Source of the DNA: Duganella guangzhouensis | Lineage (GTDB): Bacteria > Pseudomonadota > Gammaproteobacteria > Burkholderiales > Burkholderiaceae_D | Direction of reading: 5' to 3' | Length of the DNA stretch: 64,000 nt | Assembly (NCBI RefSeq): GCF_009674535.1 | Contig: NZ_WKJK01000004.1 | Location: forward strand, 372,001-436,000 | Part shown: positions 27,880-36,973 of the stretch, in pieces | Position numbering within the stretch: the first letter of the stretch is position 1 | How the letters are laid out: the number at the start of each line of letters is the position of its first letter | The notes under the pieces: generated by a model | Seen by the model: only the letters and a program-made list of their open reading frames with translations | What the model was told of the DNA's origin: nothing | Database searches by the model: none | Translations under genes and position numbers: made by a program

Positions 27880-28832
27880 ACCCAGCTAACCTCGACACTA
27901 TCCTGATTGTCGGCCACGGTTCCCGCGAGGACTCCGGCAACCAGGAGATCCGCGAATTTACGGAGCAATGGCGCGCGCGTCAGCCAGGCTGGCGCATTGA
28001 GTTGTGCTTCATCGAATTCGCGCCGCCGGAATTGAATGCCGCGCTGCTGTCGGCAGGCCGCAGCTCGCGCCGCGTGCTGGTGGTGCCGCTGATCCTCAAC
28101 GCTGCCGGTCACGTTAAGATGGAGATTCCGGAGGCGATTGAGCATGCTCGCATCGCCTGCCCGCAGACGGAGTATCTGCTGGCGCCACACCTGACGGCCT
28201 GCGATCCGGTGCTGGCCATCCTCAAGCGCCGCTTGCGCAAGGCGATGAATGTGCTGGATATGCCCGATCCCACCACCACCGGCGTGGTGCTGCTGGGCCG
28301 TGGCTCGTCCGACCGTGGCGCCAATGGCGAGATGGCCAAGATGGCGCGCTGGCTGCTGGAGGAGGGCGACCATGAGCTGGTCGATCTGGCGTTTACCGGC
28401 ATTACCTGGCCGCGTCTGGAGAAGGTCGTGCAGCGCCATGTGCTGCTGGGCATGCGTCAGATCGTGGTGCTGCCGTATTATCTGTACACCGGCACGCTGA
28501 TGCAGCGCATACACCGGCAGGTTGAGCACCTGCGCGTGCAGTATCCGCAGATTCGCTTTGCATGCAGCGAGCATTTCGGCTTCGAGAACGAAATCTTCGA
28601 GCTGATGGACCAGCGCGTGCAAGACCTGCGCGCCGGCGTGCCAGACAGCCGCCTGCCATGCGACGGTTGCAGCTATCGCGAAATCGCCCACGACCTGGGG
28701 CACGGCCATTCGCACGCTCACACGCATGACCATGCGCCACACGATCACGCGCACGACGACGGCCACGCCCATGCGCATGACGGTCATGACCACGCGCATC
28801 CGCACGCCCACTCTGAAAGCCATCCAGCATGA
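27876..28832 (+). CDS. cbiX: CbiX-type cobaltochelatase with His-rich tail
   Basis: The 318-residue product is a two-module CbiX/SirB chelatase (ILIVGHGSREDSGN at the start and VVLLGRGSSDRGANGE in the second half), which inserts Co2+ into sirohydrochlorin at the head of the oxygen-independent pathway. After residue ~270 comes a tail with more than 20 histidines mixed with Asp and Ala (HGHSHAHTHDHAPHDHAHDD), a likely cobalt store or delivery segment. Start and stop overlap the neighbours by 4 bp. Confidence 0.94.
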   Translation: MNPANLDTILIVGHGSREDSGNQEIREFTEQWRARQPGWRIELCFIEFAPPELNAALLSAGRSSRRVLVVPLILNAAGHVKMEIPEAIEHARIACPQTEYLLAPHLTACDPVLAILKRRLRKAMNVLDMPDPTTTGVVLLGRGSSDRGANGEMAKMARWLLEEGDHELVDLAFTGITWPRLEKVVQRHVLLGMRQIVVLPYYLYTGTLMQRIHRQVEHLRVQYPQIRFACSEHFGFENEIFELMDQRVQDLRAGVPDSRLPCDGCSYREIAHDLGHGHSHAHTHDHAPHDHAHDDGHAHAHDGHDHAHPHAHSESHPA

Positions 28833-29506
28833 GCACCGTGAACACCGTCACCGAGCAGCTAACGCGCGCCGGCCAGGTCATTGAGCACGACAGCTTCGCC
28901 ATCATCGACGCCGAAGTCGGTGCGCATGACTATACGCCAGGCCAATGGCCGATCGTGCGCCGCATGATCCACGCCAACGCCGACTTCGACTTCAACGGCC
29001 TGACAGACTTCCATGCAGACGCCGTGGAAGCCGGCATCACCGCCATGCTCAAAGGCGGCACGCCAGTCGTAGCCGACGTCGAAATGATCTGCTCCGGCCT
29101 GTCGCAACCGCGCCTGGGCCACTTCGGCATGAAGACCCACCAATTCATCAGCGACGCCGACGTCATCGAAACCGCCAAGGCCGAAGACACCACCCGCGCC
29201 GTGCAAGCGATGCGCAAGGCCCATCGCAAAGGCCTGCTGGATGGCGCCATCGTCGGCATCGGCAACGCTCCCACCGCATTGATCGAACTGGTACGCCTGA
29301 TTCGCGAAGAAGGCGTCAAGCCCGCGCTGGTGGTCGGCATGCCAGTGGGCTTCGTCTCCGCCGCCGAATCCAAAGACCTGATGGCCGAAGTGAACGACGT
29401 GCCATGGATCGTGATCCGTGGCCGCAAAGGTGGCTCCACACTGGTGGTAGCGACGCTGCACGCGTTGCTGTCACTGGCCGAAGCCCGTCAAAAGGCTCTG
29501 CCATGA
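28829..29506 (+). CDS. cobH: Precorrin-8X/cobalt-precorrin-8 methylmutase
   Basis: The 225-residue product carries the conserved SFAIIDAEVG start, VVADVEMICSGL and the GNAPTALIEL block of CobH/CbiC. It moves a methyl group from C11 to C12 to give hydrogenobyrinate or cobyrinate. It overlaps cbiX and cbiD by 4 bp at each side. Confidence 0.95.
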   Translation: MSTVNTVTEQLTRAGQVIEHDSFAIIDAEVGAHDYTPGQWPIVRRMIHANADFDFNGLTDFHADAVEAGITAMLKGGTPVVADVEMICSGLSQPRLGHFGMKTHQFISDADVIETAKAEDTTRAVQAMRKAHRKGLLDGAIVGIGNAPTALIELVRLIREEGVKPALVVGMPVGFVSAAESKDLMAEVNDVPWIVIRGRKGGSTLVVATLHALLSLAEARQKALP

Positions 29507-30693
29507 AAGAAAAAACGGCTGCCGAAAAAGGCACCCGTACCGGTTTCACCACCGGCGCCTGCACCGCCGCCGCCGCGCGCGCGGCCGTGCTGGGCCTCGT
29601 CCATGGACGCGTACCGGAAGAAATCGAAAGCCTGCTGCCCAACGGCAGCCGGATCACGTTTGCCATCCACGACGGCAGCTGCGATAACGGCCGCGCGCAC
29701 GCCATGGTCATCAAGTTCGCTGGCGACGACCCCGATTGCACCGACGGCGCCCACATGACCGTCGACCTGCGGCTGCTGTCTGGCCAGGCCGGTGTGGTCT
29801 CGTATGTGGCAGGCGACGGCGTCGGCACCGTCACCATGAAAGGCCTCGGCCTGGAGGTGGGTGGCCCAGCTATCAACCCGGTCCCACGCAAGAACATCGC
29901 CGACAACCTGCACGAAGCCGCTCCCGAACTGATGGCGCGACACGGTATCGAAGTCACCGTCAGCGTGCCCGATGGCCAAGTGATGGCCAAGAAAACCACC
30001 AATGCCCGTCTCGGTATTTTGGGTGGTATCAGCATCCTCGGCACCACTGGCATCGTCAAACCGTATTCCACCGCCGCGTGGCGCGCCAGCGTGGTGCAGG
30101 GCGTGCAGGTTGCCGCCACCGCAGGCCACAACCTGGTGGCGCTGACCACTGGCGGCCGCACCGAAACCTTCGCCATGAGCGCGCTGCGCGCGGAACGTCC
30201 CGAACTGCCGGCCGCCTGCTTCGTGCAGATGGGCGACTTCCTGCGTTACGCGCTGGATGAAGTGGTGGCGCAGGGCATAGAACTGGTGGTGATGGCCGTC
30301 ATGGTCGGCAAACTGACCAAGATCGCGCAGGGCGAAACCATTACCCACGCCAACCGCAGCGAAGTCGATACCGACCTGGTGGCGGAAATCGGCCGCCGCA
30401 TTGGCGCCACTGAAGAAGATTGCGCCGCCATGGCCGCCGCCGAAACCGCGCGCTTCGGCGCTGAACTGATGGTGGAGCGCGGTCTCGGCGACGCCTTCCA
30501 CCACGCGCTGGCACAAGCCGCCATCGACACGTTGAGGGCACCGGACCGCTACGGCCACAAGTTCCAGTTGCGCGTGCTGGTGTGCGATTTCAGCGGCGTG
30601 CAAGTCGCCGACGTGTGGTCTGGTCCAGCCGACCTGCAACAACGCCCCGCCAGCGCCGGCCGCATCGGCATCGATCATTTACCGGAAGCTTAA
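29503..30693 (+). CDS. cbiD: Cobalt-precorrin-5B C1-methyltransferase CbiD
   Basis: The 396-residue product starts with RTGFTTGACTAAAARAA, the CbiD hallmark, and contains LGILGGISILGTTGIVKP and the METHYL-donor region VAATAGHNLVALTTGGRTE. CbiD is specific to the oxygen-independent pathway and methylates C1. The ATG at 29503 overlaps the cobH stop; the frame is open for 186 more codons upstream inside cobH, which I reject. Confidence 0.96.
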   Translation: MKEKTAAEKGTRTGFTTGACTAAAARAAVLGLVHGRVPEEIESLLPNGSRITFAIHDGSCDNGRAHAMVIKFAGDDPDCTDGAHMTVDLRLLSGQAGVVSYVAGDGVGTVTMKGLGLEVGGPAINPVPRKNIADNLHEAAPELMARHGIEVTVSVPDGQVMAKKTTNARLGILGGISILGTTGIVKPYSTAAWRASVVQGVQVAATAGHNLVALTTGGRTETFAMSALRAERPELPAACFVQMGDFLRYALDEVVAQGIELVVMAVMVGKLTKIAQGETITHANRSEVDTDLVAEIGRRIGATEEDCAAMAAAETARFGAELMVERGLGDAFHHALAQAAIDTLRAPDRYGHKFQLRVLVCDFSGVQVADVWSGPADLQQRPASAGRIGIDHLPEA

Positions 30694-30695
30694 TC

Positions 30696-32000
30696 ATGGA
30701 AATCAAAGATCCCAATCCCTGCCGCGTTATTGGCGTGCTGGATGACGGCGTCTCCAGCCTGAACGCCACCGCGCTGGCGTTGCTGCGCAGCGCGGACGTC
30801 ATCATTGGCGGCGCGCGCACGCTGGCGTTGCTGGAACGCGAATTCAAATCCGGCGCCGTGCGCCATGACCTCACCGGCAAGCTGAAACAAGTGCCGGAAT
30901 GGGTACGCGCCGCGCGCGCCGACAATCTGGCCTGCGTGGTGCTGGCCACCGGCGACCCGCTGTGTCACGGCATCGCCCCCTATCTGGCGCAGCATCTGTG
31001 CGTGGAAGCGCTGGACATCCTGCCCAACCTGTCGACGTTGCAGCTGGCCTGCGCCCGCATCGGCCTCGCATGGCAGGATGCGCGCATCGTCTCTGTGCAT
31101 GCGAAAGATGCCGGTGAGTGGCAGCGCGGCGCCACGCCAGGCCACGGCCTGTACGCGCTGGCACAAGCCACGCGCCAGCATGCGCGCCTGCTGATCCTGA
31201 CCAGCCCTGACAACTCGCCCGATCGCATCGCGCGCCTGTTGCTGGCAGAAGGCCTGGGCGACGATTTCCTGATGGCGGTGGCGGAGAATCTGCTGCAGCC
31301 GGAAGAACGTGTGCTGGCCGAACTCACGCCGCAGCAAGCGGCTGAGATGAAGTTTGCCGCGCTGAACGTGGTGCTGCTCTGGCGCGTCACGCCGGCCACA
31401 CGTCCGGTGCGTTTCGGCCTTGCCGACACTGAATTCGTGCAACGCCAGCCGGAGAAAGGCCTGATCACCAAACAGGAAGTGCGCGCCGTCAGCCTGGCGC
31501 GCATGCAGCTACGCGCGGACAGCGTGGTGTGGGACATTGGTGCCGGTTCTGGCTCGGTGGGGCTGGAGGCGGCGCGTCTTTGCCCGCAAGGCCATGTCTA
31601 CGCGACCGAAAAGAACGATGGCGACTTCGCCATCGCCGGTCAGAATCACGCCGCCTTCGGCGTCAGCAACTACAGTCTGTACCTCGGCAAAGCGCCGGAG
31701 GGATTGGACGCCTGGCCAGATCCGGACGCGGTCTTCATCGGCGGCTCCGGCGGCGAACTGGCGGGCCTGATCCAAACCATCATCACGCGCCTGCGTCCTG
31801 ACGGCACGCTGGTGATGAACTTCGTCACGCTGGAAAACCTGGCCACCGCTACCGCGACACTGCAGGCAATCGAAGGCATCAGCTGGGACGTGCTGCAACT
31901 GCAGGCCGCGCGCAGCAAACCTATCCTGCACATGCACCGCATGGCTGCCGAGAATCCGGTGTGGATCGTCTGCGCGCGCCGGGAGGTAGGTGATGTCTAA
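30696..32000 (+). CDS. cobL: Precorrin-6Y C5,C15-methyltransferase/decarboxylase (CbiE-CbiT fusion)
   Basis: The 434-residue product joins a CbiE-type tetrapyrrole methylase (residues 1-210, VIGVLDDGVSSLNATAL, VLATGDPLCHGI) to a CbiT-type Rossmann methyltransferase (residues ~245-430, SVVWDIGAGSGSVGLEAARL). It methylates C5 and C15 and removes the C12 acetate carboxyl. It begins 2 nt after cbiD and overlaps the next gene by 8 bp. Confidence 0.95.
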   Translation: MEIKDPNPCRVIGVLDDGVSSLNATALALLRSADVIIGGARTLALLEREFKSGAVRHDLTGKLKQVPEWVRAARADNLACVVLATGDPLCHGIAPYLAQHLCVEALDILPNLSTLQLACARIGLAWQDARIVSVHAKDAGEWQRGATPGHGLYALAQATRQHARLLILTSPDNSPDRIARLLLAEGLGDDFLMAVAENLLQPEERVLAELTPQQAAEMKFAALNVVLLWRVTPATRPVRFGLADTEFVQRQPEKGLITKQEVRAVSLARMQLRADSVVWDIGAGSGSVGLEAARLCPQGHVYATEKNDGDFAIAGQNHAAFGVSNYSLYLGKAPEGLDAWPDPDAVFIGGSGGELAGLIQTIITRLRPDGTLVMNFVTLENLATATATLQAIEGISWDVLQLQAARSKPILHMHRMAAENPVWIVCARREVGDV

Positions 32001-32790
32001 GCCCGGCACCCTGTGGGGCATCTCGCTCGGCCCCGGCGACCCTGGCCTGATCACGCGCGCGGCGTGGGAAGCGCTGCAACGCCGCGATACCATCTGGGTC
32101 TATCCCGCGCGCAGCGGCAAGACGCCAAGCTACGCTTTCGATATCGTGCAGCGCGCCGGCCTTACGCCGTCGGAGCATCACACGCAACTGCTGTTCCCGA
32201 TGACGCACGATGGCGAGAAACTCGGCCGCGCATGGCTCAAGGCCGCGGAAACTGTGCTGCCATGGCTGAACCAAGGCCTTGACGTACTGTTTCTCGTTGA
32301 AGGCGATGCCAGCACCTACGCTACCTTTGGCCATCTCGCCCGCACCGTCAACGCCATCGATGCACAAGTGCCGGTGCAGATCATCGCCGGCGTCAACTCG
32401 TTCACTGCCGCCTGCGCGCAAGTGCCGGTGCCGTTCTCCGAGCAGGATGACACGGTTGCCATCGTGCCCGCCGCCTATGGCGTCAGCGCGGTCGACCGCC
32501 TGCTGCCGGACTTCGACACGCTGGTGCTGATGAAGGTGAAACCCATCCTGGATGACCTGATCAACTGGATGGAGCGCCGCGACCTGCTGGCCGGCGCCCA
32601 CTTCATCGAGCGTGTCGGCGCGCCGGACGAACGCCGCTACAGCGGTAATGACATCCTCGAACTGCGCGGCACCAAGGTGAGCTATCTGTCACTGCTGATT
32701 ATTAAACACGCGCACCGCATTCGCGGTGAACGCATCAAGGGCTGCCTGCGCAAGGACGGCCCACAACCTCTATCCCTGGAGACCGCATGA
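31993..32790 (+). CDS. cobI: Precorrin-2/cobalt-factor II C20-methyltransferase
   Basis: The 265-residue product has LWGISLGPGDPGLITRAAW, the VEGDASTYATFGHLARTV loop and IAGVNSFTAACA of CobI/CbiL. It adds the C20 methyl. GGGAGG lies 6 nt before the ATG; an overlapping GTG at 31990 would add one residue. The C-terminal 30 residues (KHAHRIRGERIKGCLRKDG) are basic. Confidence 0.94.
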   Translation: MSKPGTLWGISLGPGDPGLITRAAWEALQRRDTIWVYPARSGKTPSYAFDIVQRAGLTPSEHHTQLLFPMTHDGEKLGRAWLKAAETVLPWLNQGLDVLFLVEGDASTYATFGHLARTVNAIDAQVPVQIIAGVNSFTAACAQVPVPFSEQDDTVAIVPAAYGVSAVDRLLPDFDTLVLMKVKPILDDLINWMERRDLLAGAHFIERVGAPDERRYSGNDILELRGTKVSYLSLLIIKHAHRIRGERIKGCLRKDGPQPLSLETA

Positions 32791-33545
32791 GCACCATCAC
32801 CAATCAGCCGGCACCGCGCGTGTGCCTGGTCGCCATCACCAAGCATGGCGCCGCGCAGGCCGCGCGCCTGGCGGTTGATCTGCCGGAAGCGGATATCTGC
32901 ACCTCCGCCAAATTCGCCGCCACCTTTGCGGACGTCAGCAACACCGTGCGGGCCTACGATGGCGCGCTGCGTGACGAAATCGGCCCGCTGTTTGAAGGCT
33001 ACGACCAGATCATCTTCTTTGTCTCGCTGGGCGCCGTGGTGCGGCTGATCGCGCCGCACCTGCGCAGCAAGGACGAAGACCCGGGCATCATCGTGGTGGA
33101 CGATGCTGGCCAATATGTGATTCCGGTGTTGTCCGGCCACGTTGGCGGCGCCAACGAGTGGAGCGAGCGCGTGGCCGATCTGCTAGGTGCCGCGCCGGTG
33201 CTGACCACCGCTTCCGATGTCGGCCGCACGATACCGGTCGATATTCTGGGACGTCACCTCGGTTGGCGGGTAGAGGCGCCGAAGATCAACATCACGCGGG
33301 TGTCGGCGCACGTGGTCAACGGCGAAGCGATCGCCTTCGTGCAGGAAGCCGGCAGCGCCGATTGGTGGACCCGTCCGACGCCACTGCCCGACAACATCCA
33401 CCGCTACGCGCGCTTCGACGAGGTGCCGCTGGACCGCTACGCGGCGCTGCTGTGGGTCACGCACGCCGAAGTACCGGCCGAGCGCTGGGACGCGCTGCAC
33501 GAACGGTTGGTGGTCTATCGTCCGCCGCAGGAGCAGCCGGCGTGA
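32787..33545 (+). CDS. cbiG: CbiG N-terminal/central domain protein (cobalt-precorrin-5A hydrolase part)
   Basis: The 252-residue product carries the CbiG N-terminal domain (VRLIAPHLRSKDEDPGIIVVDD, IPVLSGHVGGANEWSERVA), followed by a short, divergent middle part. In most bacteria CbiG is one chain of about 350 residues that opens the ring A delta-lactone and releases acetaldehyde. Here the C-terminal domain is encoded by the next gene, overlapping by 4 bp, so the two subunits probably work together. Confidence 0.9.
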   Translation: MSTITNQPAPRVCLVAITKHGAAQAARLAVDLPEADICTSAKFAATFADVSNTVRAYDGALRDEIGPLFEGYDQIIFFVSLGAVVRLIAPHLRSKDEDPGIIVVDDAGQYVIPVLSGHVGGANEWSERVADLLGAAPVLTTASDVGRTIPVDILGRHLGWRVEAPKINITRVSAHVVNGEAIAFVQEAGSADWWTRPTPLPDNIHRYARFDEVPLDRYAALLWVTHAEVPAERWDALHERLVVYRPPQEQPA

Positions 33546-33946
33546 CGCAGTACACCGTGGGCCTGGGCTGCGATCGCGGCGTCGCGCTGGCGACGGTGCG
33601 CGAAGCGGTGCAGGCTGCGCTGGCCACCGCCGGCGCCATGCCGGAACAGGTGACTGCTGCCGCCACCATCATCATCAAACAGGATGAGGAAGCGCTGCTG
33701 GCACTGGCGCTGGAATACGGTTGGCCGTTGCACTTCTACGAAGCGCATCAGCTGGCGGCGGTGCCGGTGCCGCATCCGTCAGAGACCGTGCGGCGCTACA
33801 CCGGCACGCCGTCGGTGAGCGAAGCGGCGGCATTGCTGGCCGCCGGACCGAATACGCCGATGACCTCGCTGGTCGTCGAAAAACATAAACACAGGGGTGC
33901 GGATGGGCGTAATGCCACCGTCTCCATCGCAAGGAAAACACCATGA
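33542..33946 (+). CDS. CobE / CbiG C-terminal domain protein
   Basis: The 134-residue product starts with GTG (VTQYTVGLGCDRG) overlapping the cbiG stop. The order GLGCDRG, then TIIIKQDEEALLALA, LHFYEAHQLAAVPVPHPSE, and SVSEAAALLAAG is the CobE/CbiG-C fold. It is the detached second half of cobalt-precorrin-5A hydrolase. It overlaps cobJ by 4 bp. Confidence 0.88.
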   Translation: MTQYTVGLGCDRGVALATVREAVQAALATAGAMPEQVTAAATIIIKQDEEALLALALEYGWPLHFYEAHQLAAVPVPHPSETVRRYTGTPSVSEAAALLAAGPNTPMTSLVVEKHKHRGADGRNATVSIARKTP

Positions 33947-34920
33947 GCGAAGCAGGAAAAATCATGCTGGTCGGGATCGGTCCCGGCGCGGTTGAACACA
34001 TGACGCAGCGCGCGCGCGACGCCATCGCCGAATCGGATGTCGTCATTGGCTACGTCACCTACATCAAGCTGGTGGCCGATCTGATCGAGGGCAAGGAGAT
34101 CATCCGCAAATCGATGACCGAGGAGTTGGACCGCGCGGTCAGTGCGCTGGAAGCGGCGCGCGCCGGCAAGAAGGTGGCGCTGATCTCGTCGGGCGACGCC
34201 GGCGTGTACGGCATGGCCGGGCCGACCTACGAGGTGCTGTTCCAGGCCGGCTGGACGCCGGACGATGCGGTGCAGGTCGAAATCATCCCCGGCGCCTCGG
34301 CGCTGAACAGCTGCGCCGCGCTGGTCGGCGCGCCGCTGACGCATGACTTCTGCGCGATCTCGCTGTCCGACCTGCTGACGCCATGGCCGACCATCGCGCG
34401 CCGGCTGGACGCGGTGGCGATGGCCGATTTCGTGGTCGCTCTGTACAATCCGAAAAGCGGACGGCGCACGCGCCAGATCGTCGAGGCGCAACGGCTGTTC
34501 CTGCGTCACCGCCGGCCGGATACACCGGTGGCGATTGTGAAGAGTGGCTATCGGCGGCGCCAGAACATCGTCTTCACCACGCTGGACAGCATGGCCGATG
34601 CCGACATCGGCATGCTCAGCACGGTCCTGATCGGCAACAGCAATACCTTCGTGCGCCACGGCCTGATGGTGACGCCGCGCGGCTACGCCAACAAGTACGA
34701 CATGGAGGAGGGCGGCGCCACCCGCGACGGCGAGAAGGCCGGCCGTTCGCTGTCGACCGGCTTGCTGGGATGGCTGGAGACGCTGCAGGCCGAACATGCG
34801 GCCGGCGACAGCATCGAAGTACTGGCGGCACGTCACCGTCTGCCGGCCGACTACATCCACGCCACGCTGAATGAACCCTGGGAGGCCGAAGCCCCCGCCA
34901 CTGAAGAAAGCGAAGCATGA
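33943..34920 (+). CDS. cobJ: Precorrin-3B/cobalt-factor III C17-methyltransferase
   Basis: The 325-residue product is a tetrapyrrole methylase with KIMLVGIGPGAVEHMTQRA, ALISSGDAGVYGMAGP and IPGASALNSCAALVGAPLTHDF, the CobJ/CbiH signature. It methylates C17 and contracts the ring. A ~70-residue C-terminal extension rich in Ala and Glu goes beyond the usual ~250 residues; extended forms are known. The ferredoxin gene follows with 4-bp overlap. Confidence 0.94.
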   Translation: MSEAGKIMLVGIGPGAVEHMTQRARDAIAESDVVIGYVTYIKLVADLIEGKEIIRKSMTEELDRAVSALEAARAGKKVALISSGDAGVYGMAGPTYEVLFQAGWTPDDAVQVEIIPGASALNSCAALVGAPLTHDFCAISLSDLLTPWPTIARRLDAVAMADFVVALYNPKSGRRTRQIVEAQRLFLRHRRPDTPVAIVKSGYRRRQNIVFTTLDSMADADIGMLSTVLIGNSNTFVRHGLMVTPRGYANKYDMEEGGATRDGEKAGRSLSTGLLGWLETLQAEHAAGDSIEVLAARHRLPADYIHATLNEPWEAEAPATEESEA

Positions 34921-35264
34921 GCGACGACATCGTCAAGCCGAAGATCGGCAATTATCACCGCCACCTGCTGGTGTGCACCGGCCCGCGCTGCAGCGCCGAT
35001 GGCGAATCGCAGGCGCTGTTCGACAGCCTGGGCGCCAAGTTCAAGGCGGCCGGGCTGGACGCGGGCGAATTGCGCGTCAAGCGCAGCCGGGTCAGCTGCT
35101 TTGCCGCCTGCAAGGGCGGGCCGATTGTCTGCGTGCAGCCGGACGGCACCTGGTACTACAACGTCACCTCCGAGAATATGGACCGCATCGTCGAACAGCA
35201 CCTGTGCAAGGGCGAGCGGGTGGAGGAACTGGTGTTCCATCAGTCCGACAACGGCGTATTTTGA
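34917..35264 (+). CDS. Thioredoxin-like [2Fe-2S] ferredoxin
   Basis: The 115-residue product has RHLLVCTGPRCSADGES and SRVSCFAACKGGP, giving the CxxxxC and CxxxC pairs of shethna-type thioredoxin-fold ferredoxins. Such proteins occur in cobalamin operons (for example CbiW-like proteins) and may pass electrons to cobalt reduction or a ring-modifying step. It is the last gene of the operon. Confidence 0.88.
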   Translation: MSDDIVKPKIGNYHRHLLVCTGPRCSADGESQALFDSLGAKFKAAGLDAGELRVKRSRVSCFAACKGGPIVCVQPDGTWYYNVTSENMDRIVEQHLCKGERVEELVFHQSDNGVF

Positions 35265-35265
35265 G

Positions 35266-35282
35266 ACGCCGCAAGACGGCGT
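35266..35282 (+). terminator. Short hairpin after the cobalamin operon
   Basis: ACGCCG and CGGCGT form a 6-bp stem around a 5-nt loop just after the ferredoxin stop. There is no T tract, so termination is doubtful. Confidence 0.3.
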
Positions 35283-35356
35283 GTCGAGAATCTGGAGTGT
35301 CAGGCCAAAAGTGAGCTAAACTTCTACTTTCGCCGAACACATGGAGTTTTATTAAA

Positions 35357-35905
35357 ATGGCATCAGTCAACAAAGTCATCATCGTCGGCAATCTGGGTCG
35401 CGATCCGGAAATTCGCTACATGCCTAGCGGTGATGCGATCGCCAACATCGCCGTGGCGACCTCGTACAAGTCGAAAGACCGCAACACCGGTGAGCAGAAA
35501 GAGCTGACCGAGTGGCACCGTATTTCCTTCTTCGGCCGTCTGGCCGAGATCGTTGGTCAATACCTGAAAAAAGGTTCGTCAGTTTACGTCGAAGGCCGTC
35601 TGCAGACCCGCAAGTACACCGATAAGGATGGCGTAGAGAAATACGCTACCGACATCATCGCTGAAAACATGCAAATGCTGGGCGGCCGTCAAGGCATGGG
35701 CGGCGACGCCGGCATGGACGAAGGCGGCTACGGTGGTGGCAACAGCGGCGGCGGTTATGGCGGCGGCGGTGGCGGCTACGATGCCCCACCACAGCGTCAG
35801 GCCCCGGCCCCGCGCCCACAAATGGCTGCGCCAGCCCCGGCCCCACGCCCGGCACCGCGCCCAGCGCCGAACTTCTCGGATATGGATGACGATATTCCGT
35901 TCTAA
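35357..35905 (+). CDS. ssb: Single-stranded DNA-binding protein
   Basis: The 182-residue product has the OB fold ([52 protein letters not shown]), a Gly-rich then Pro/Ala-rich linker (residues 115-172), and the acidic tip DMDDDIPF that recruits repair and replication partners. GGAG lies before the ATG. It stands apart from uvrA here, unlike the divergent uvrA-ssb pair of enterics. Confidence 0.98.
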   Translation: MASVNKVIIVGNLGRDPEIRYMPSGDAIANIAVATSYKSKDRNTGEQKELTEWHRISFFGRLAEIVGQYLKKGSSVYVEGRLQTRKYTDKDGVEKYATDIIAENMQMLGGRQGMGGDAGMDEGGYGGGNSGGGYGGGGGGYDAPPQRQAPAPRPQMAAPAPAPRPAPRPAPNFSDMDDDIPF

Positions 35906-35930
35906 GTTATATATTGCAACAGTCGGTCAG

Positions 35931-35972
35931 GAAAAGCCCCGTAACTCATTGAAGTTACGGGGCTTTTTTGTC
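35931..35972 (+). terminator. ssb: Rho-independent terminator after ssb
   Basis: Twelve-base arms (35934-35945 and 35954-35965, AAGCCCCGTAAC and complement) with an 8-nt loop are followed by six T. Confidence 0.92.
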
Positions 35973-35978
35973 ATATAA

Positions 35979-36205
35979 CGCCCCAAAATCTCCGATCCGC
36001 TGGTGCAGCTGTCGGTGGTCGCCAAATCGGAGGGGGGCCGGCGTCCACCAGTCTGGGATTGGGCTTGTTCATTGCGCGCGAGATCACGCTGGCGCATGGC
36101 GGCGCCATCACGGTGGCGTCCGATACCCGCAGCGGCACGGTGTTCACCGTATGGCTGCCGGAGGCGATCAGCGCGCCAGCGCCGCTAGCCGGCTGTCCCG
36201 TTTGA
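35979..36205 (+). pseudogene. Histidine-kinase ATPase domain remnant, frameshifted
   Basis: Only the end of a sensor kinase remains. DPLVQLSVVAKSEGG reads in one frame to a run of six G (36032-36037); after adding one base the reading continues as PASTSLGLGLFIAREITLAH, with GGAITVAS and TVFTVWLPE, which are the G2 box and last strands of a HATPase_c domain, and stops at 36205. The 5' part is missing and the fragment begins directly after the ssb terminator. The response regulator on the other strand overlaps its end and may be its former partner region. Confidence 0.75.
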
Positions 36206-36583
36206 CGGATAGCGCAAGGCCAAGGCCTCCAGCAAGGCATCGGTATCGACCGGCTTGGCGATATGCAGATCGAAGCCGGCATTGCGCGCTCGCAGCTTGG
36301 TGGCATCATCGCACCAGGCGGTGAAGGCGATCAGCAACGGTTGCGGTATCCCTGCCATGGTGCGGATCTGCTCCGCCACCTGAAATCCGTCCAGCTCCGG
36401 CATGCTGATATCGAGCAGCACGATGTCCGGCACAAATTCCCGCACCGCCAGCAGTGCCTGCCACCCGCTGTAGACGACCTGGGTGGCATAGCCGCTGAAT
36501 AACAGGATGTGGGACAGGATATCCGCCGCATCGCGATTATCGTCGACGATCAACACCCGCAGCAGTGACGGTGGCGCGTTCAT
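36185..36583 (-). CDS. Single-domain response regulator
   Basis: The 132-residue product is a lone receiver domain: acidic pair DD in VLIVDDNRDAA, phospho-acceptor Asp in DIVLLDISMPELDG, Thr in AFTAW and Lys in HIAKPVD. It has no output domain, so it may act by protein contact, as CheY- or Spo0F-like proteins do. Its gene overlaps the kinase remnant on the opposite strand by 21 bp. It may be an orphan. Confidence 0.88.
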   Translation of the reverse strand: MNAPPSLLRVLIVDDNRDAADILSHILLFSGYATQVVYSGWQALLAVREFVPDIVLLDISMPELDGFQVAEQIRTMAGIPQPLLIAFTAWCDDATKLRARNAGFDLHIAKPVDTDALLEALALRYPSNGTAG

Positions 36584-36973
36584 GTCACGGCTCCGCTGCG
36601 GACAATATGCCGCGACCTCTGGCTATGCGAAAACATCATCTTTCCCCGGTGCGATCGATACACGGAGCGTATCCAATCACTACCAGCTTGCGCGTCTATG
36701 CGTGCGACACGCGTAGGACGCGAACGGCCACCCGCGTAGGACCGCATCGCCGCGCGATGACCTTGCTGGGGCGTCAATGATGTCTGTCATGAAAGGGGGG
36801 CTGCGGAGTGTGAGAATGTGTGAGAAAGCGACGGAACATTTTCTTTGAGGTAACGTTTAAGGTGAATTTACACAGATTTACCGTACCGGTTTGAGCAACT
36901 TGCATATTTCCGTGTGGGAATTTGTTAGTATTTATCCGTCCCCTACCACCAATTCTTTCGTTGCGAGATTGCT
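36584..36973. other. Intergenic region, 390 bp
   Basis: This divergent gap separates the response regulator and the S53 protease. It turns AT rich after 36830 and should hold both promoters; I found no convincing -10/-35 pair, hairpin or repeat. Confidence 0.5.
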
